This document shows positions 62,611 through 64,000 of a stretch of DNA of 64,000 nt, in pieces. The notes beneath the pieces are model-generated. The model saw only the letters and a program-made list of their open reading frames with translations, did no database searches and was not told where the DNA came from. Positions within the stretch are counted from its first letter, which is position 1. Every line of letters starts with the position of its first letter. The position numbers and the translations under genes were made by a program. Source of the stretch: Saccharopolyspora rosea (GTDB lineage Bacteria; Actinomycetota; Actinomycetes; Mycobacteriales; Pseudonocardiaceae); assembly GCF_025643595.1 (NCBI RefSeq), contig NZ_CP102826.1:1054001-1118000 (forward strand), given 5' to 3'.

Positions 62611-62676
62611 CCCACACATCTTGCCCCGAGGTGTCCGCGAGTGGGGGGAGCTTGAGCTATCTCACCCCGGCCGCGT

Positions 62677-64000
62677 TCACCCGGCGTCGATCGGCTGCGG
62701 TGCGCGCTCGCGGTGCGCGCCGTCGAGCGTGGGCGCGGCGTCCGCGTCGCGCACCCGCGTGGTCAGCGCCAGGCCGAGCAACGCGAACAGCACGGCGGTC
62801 AGGAACGCGCCGTGGTAACCGCCCATCTGCGCGGCGACCACCTGCCCCGGCACCGATTGATCCACAGTGGACATCGCGTGCGAGGTGGCCACGACCAGCA
62901 CGGTGGCCACGATCGCGGTGCCCAGCGCGGTGGCCACCTGCCTGCTGACGTTGAACATCGAGCTGGCCTGGCCCATCTGGGCGGGTTCGACGCGGGCGAA
63001 CGTGGCCGTCTGCAACGGCGTCATCAGCAGCCCCATCGCGGCGCCCTGCACGACCAGCAGCCCCACCAGGAACCACAGCGAACTGCCGGCCCCGATGAGC
63101 TGGAGCGCCGCCGCCACGCACAGCTGCACCGCGAAACCCGCCAGCAGCAACCGTTTCGGCCCCACCCGGCCGTAGACCCGGCTGACCACCTGCGTGACCG
63201 CGAGCATGCTCATCGCCTGCGGCATCAGCACGAGACCGGCCTGCATCGGCGACACGCCGCGCAGGTCCTGCAGGTACAGCGGGAGGAGGAACAGCACGCC
63301 GAACATCGCCGCGGTCTGGCACAGCAGCAGCGCGTTGCCGGTGCCGAACAGGCGTCCACCCAGCAGCCGCAGGTCCAGCATCGGCTCGGCGACCCGCAGT
63401 TCCCGCCACACCAGGCCGGACACCAGCAGCACGGCGGCGGCCAGGCTGCCGCACACCTCCGGCCGCGTCCAGCCCAGCTGCGCGCCCTGGTCCAGTCCGA
63501 ACAGCAGCGCCGCCAGGCCGGCACCGGCCAGCACGAACCCGGGCAGGTCGAAGCGACCGGGGTGGTCGCGCCGCTCCTCCCGGAGGAACAGCACGGTGAA
63601 CAGCAGCGTCAGCGCGCCCACCGGCACGTTGATGAAGAAGATCCAGCGCCACGAGGCGTATTCGACGAGCACGCCACCGAGCACCGGGCCCAGCGTGGGC
63701 GCGATGGTGATCGGGATCGACAGCACCGCACCGGCTTTCGCGCGCTCGTGCGCGGGGAACGCGCGGAACAACATCGCCTGGCCGACCGGGACGAGCATGC
63801 CGCCGCCCACGCCCTGCAACACGCGCGCGGCCACCAGCATCCACATCTCGCTCGCCATGCCGCACAGCACCGACGCGACGGTGAACACGACCACGGCGAA
63901 CTGGAAGGTGCGCTTGCTGCCGAACCGGTCCGCGATCCACCCGGAGGACGGGATGAACACCGCGAGGCTGATCATGTAGCCGGTCAGCACCCACTGGAGC
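62677..64000 (-). CDS. DHA2 (EmrB/QacA) family MFS multidrug exporter, N-terminus cut by window end
   Basis: 441 residues are visible; the start lies beyond the window. The first visible residues (VLTGYMISLAVFIPSSGWIA, with DRFGSKRTF following) are helix 2 and the A-loop. The antiporter motif C region (PTLGPVLGGVL, then WRWIFFINVPVG) is diagnostic for the 14-helix DHA2 family. MTPLQTATFARVEPAQMGQA is another family segment. It exports drugs or toxic metabolites using the proton gradient. No regulator is visible inside the window. Confidence 0.93.
   Translation of the reverse strand, partial: LQWVLTGYMISLAVFIPSSGWIADRFGSKRTFQFAVVVFTVASVLCGMASEMWMLVAARVLQGVGGGMLVPVGQAMLFRAFPAHERAKAGAVLSIPITIAPTLGPVLGGVLVEYASWRWIFFINVPVGALTLLFTVLFLREERRDHPGRFDLPGFVLAGAGLAALLFGLDQGAQLGWTRPEVCGSLAAAVLLVSGLVWRELRVAEPMLDLRLLGGRLFGTGNALLLCQTAAMFGVLFLLPLYLQDLRGVSPMQAGLVLMPQAMSMLAVTQVVSRVYGRVGPKRLLLAGFAVQLCVAAALQLIGAGSSLWFLVGLLVVQGAAMGLLMTPLQTATFARVEPAQMGQASSMFNVSRQVATALGTAIVATVLVVATSHAMSTVDQSVPGQVVAAQMGGYHGAFLTAVLFALLGLALTTRVRDADAAPTLDGAHRERAPQPIDAG

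Overview
The window is high-GC, densely coding actinobacterial chromosome: GTG and TTG starts are common, and several genes look leaderless. Family content (NAD-type giant glutamate dehydrogenase, group II truncated globin, mycothiol-linked DsbA-like protein, CtaJ-like subunit, WXG100/type VII toxin locus, DUF3558 lipoprotein, Rv1733c-like protein) points to the Mycobacteriales/Pseudonocardiales. A Pseudonocardiaceae-type genome is my best guess, but it is inference and no marker gene settles it.

Layout. 1-1.7 kb: edge of a hydroxamate-siderophore locus (siderophore-interacting protein end, ornithine N-monooxygenase). 1.8-10.6 kb: luciferase-like monooxygenase, DUF3817 protein plus heme o synthase, a secreted snapalysin-type protease, an orphan GAP1 protein, an Rv1733c-like membrane protein, a 0.7-kb repeat-rich intergenic stretch, then dienelactone hydrolase plus DUF6295. 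10.6-15.2 kb: MFS exporter, tRNA-Arg(UCU), DUF3558 lipoprotein, CopD-CtaG fusion. 15.2-25.2 kb: ettA, a TPR-like protein, NAD-glutamate dehydrogenase, a thioesterase and a conserved hypothetical. 25.2-31 kb: accessory regulators (TetR/GNAT, MarR/ABM), a YCII-family remnant, a Pro/Thr-rich membrane protein and a DUF418-type membrane protein. 30.8-43.8 kb: degenerate GH13 protein, globin, MscS channel, prolyl oligopeptidase, HNH nuclease, a 19-copy GVRIS-repeat protein, CtaJ-like protein, DUF5130, small membrane genes, a membrane-anchored pseudo-receiver, pepN, DsbA-like protein. 43.9-52.9 kb: aldehyde dehydrogenase, endonuclease V, a polymorphic toxin module (YbaB, WXG100, WXG/GH-E nuclease toxin, SUFU immunity), MBL hydrolase, ComB. 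53-64 kb: rpiB, a two-component/lipoprotein/acyltransferase/SGNH cassette bracketed by inverted repeats, nei, DUF1542 protein, Eis-like acetyltransferase, 2H phosphoesterase, and a DHA2 exporter cut by the window edge.

From memory, the order ettA - gdh - thioesterase - hypothetical - (alpha-glucosidase) - glbO - HNH - DUF5130 - pepN - DsbA-like - rpiB - nei matches the Mycobacterium tuberculosis Rv2477c to Rv2464c neighbourhood. That gives a conserved backbone into which accessory modules have been inserted. The most unusual items are the GVRIS-repeat protein with its AT-rich promoter region, the inverted-repeat-bracketed envelope cassette between rpiB and nei, the toxin island with an apparent frameshift in its YbaB gene, the catalytically dead GH13 protein in the alpha-glucosidase slot, the orphan GAP1, and a strongly over-represented 11-bp palindrome.
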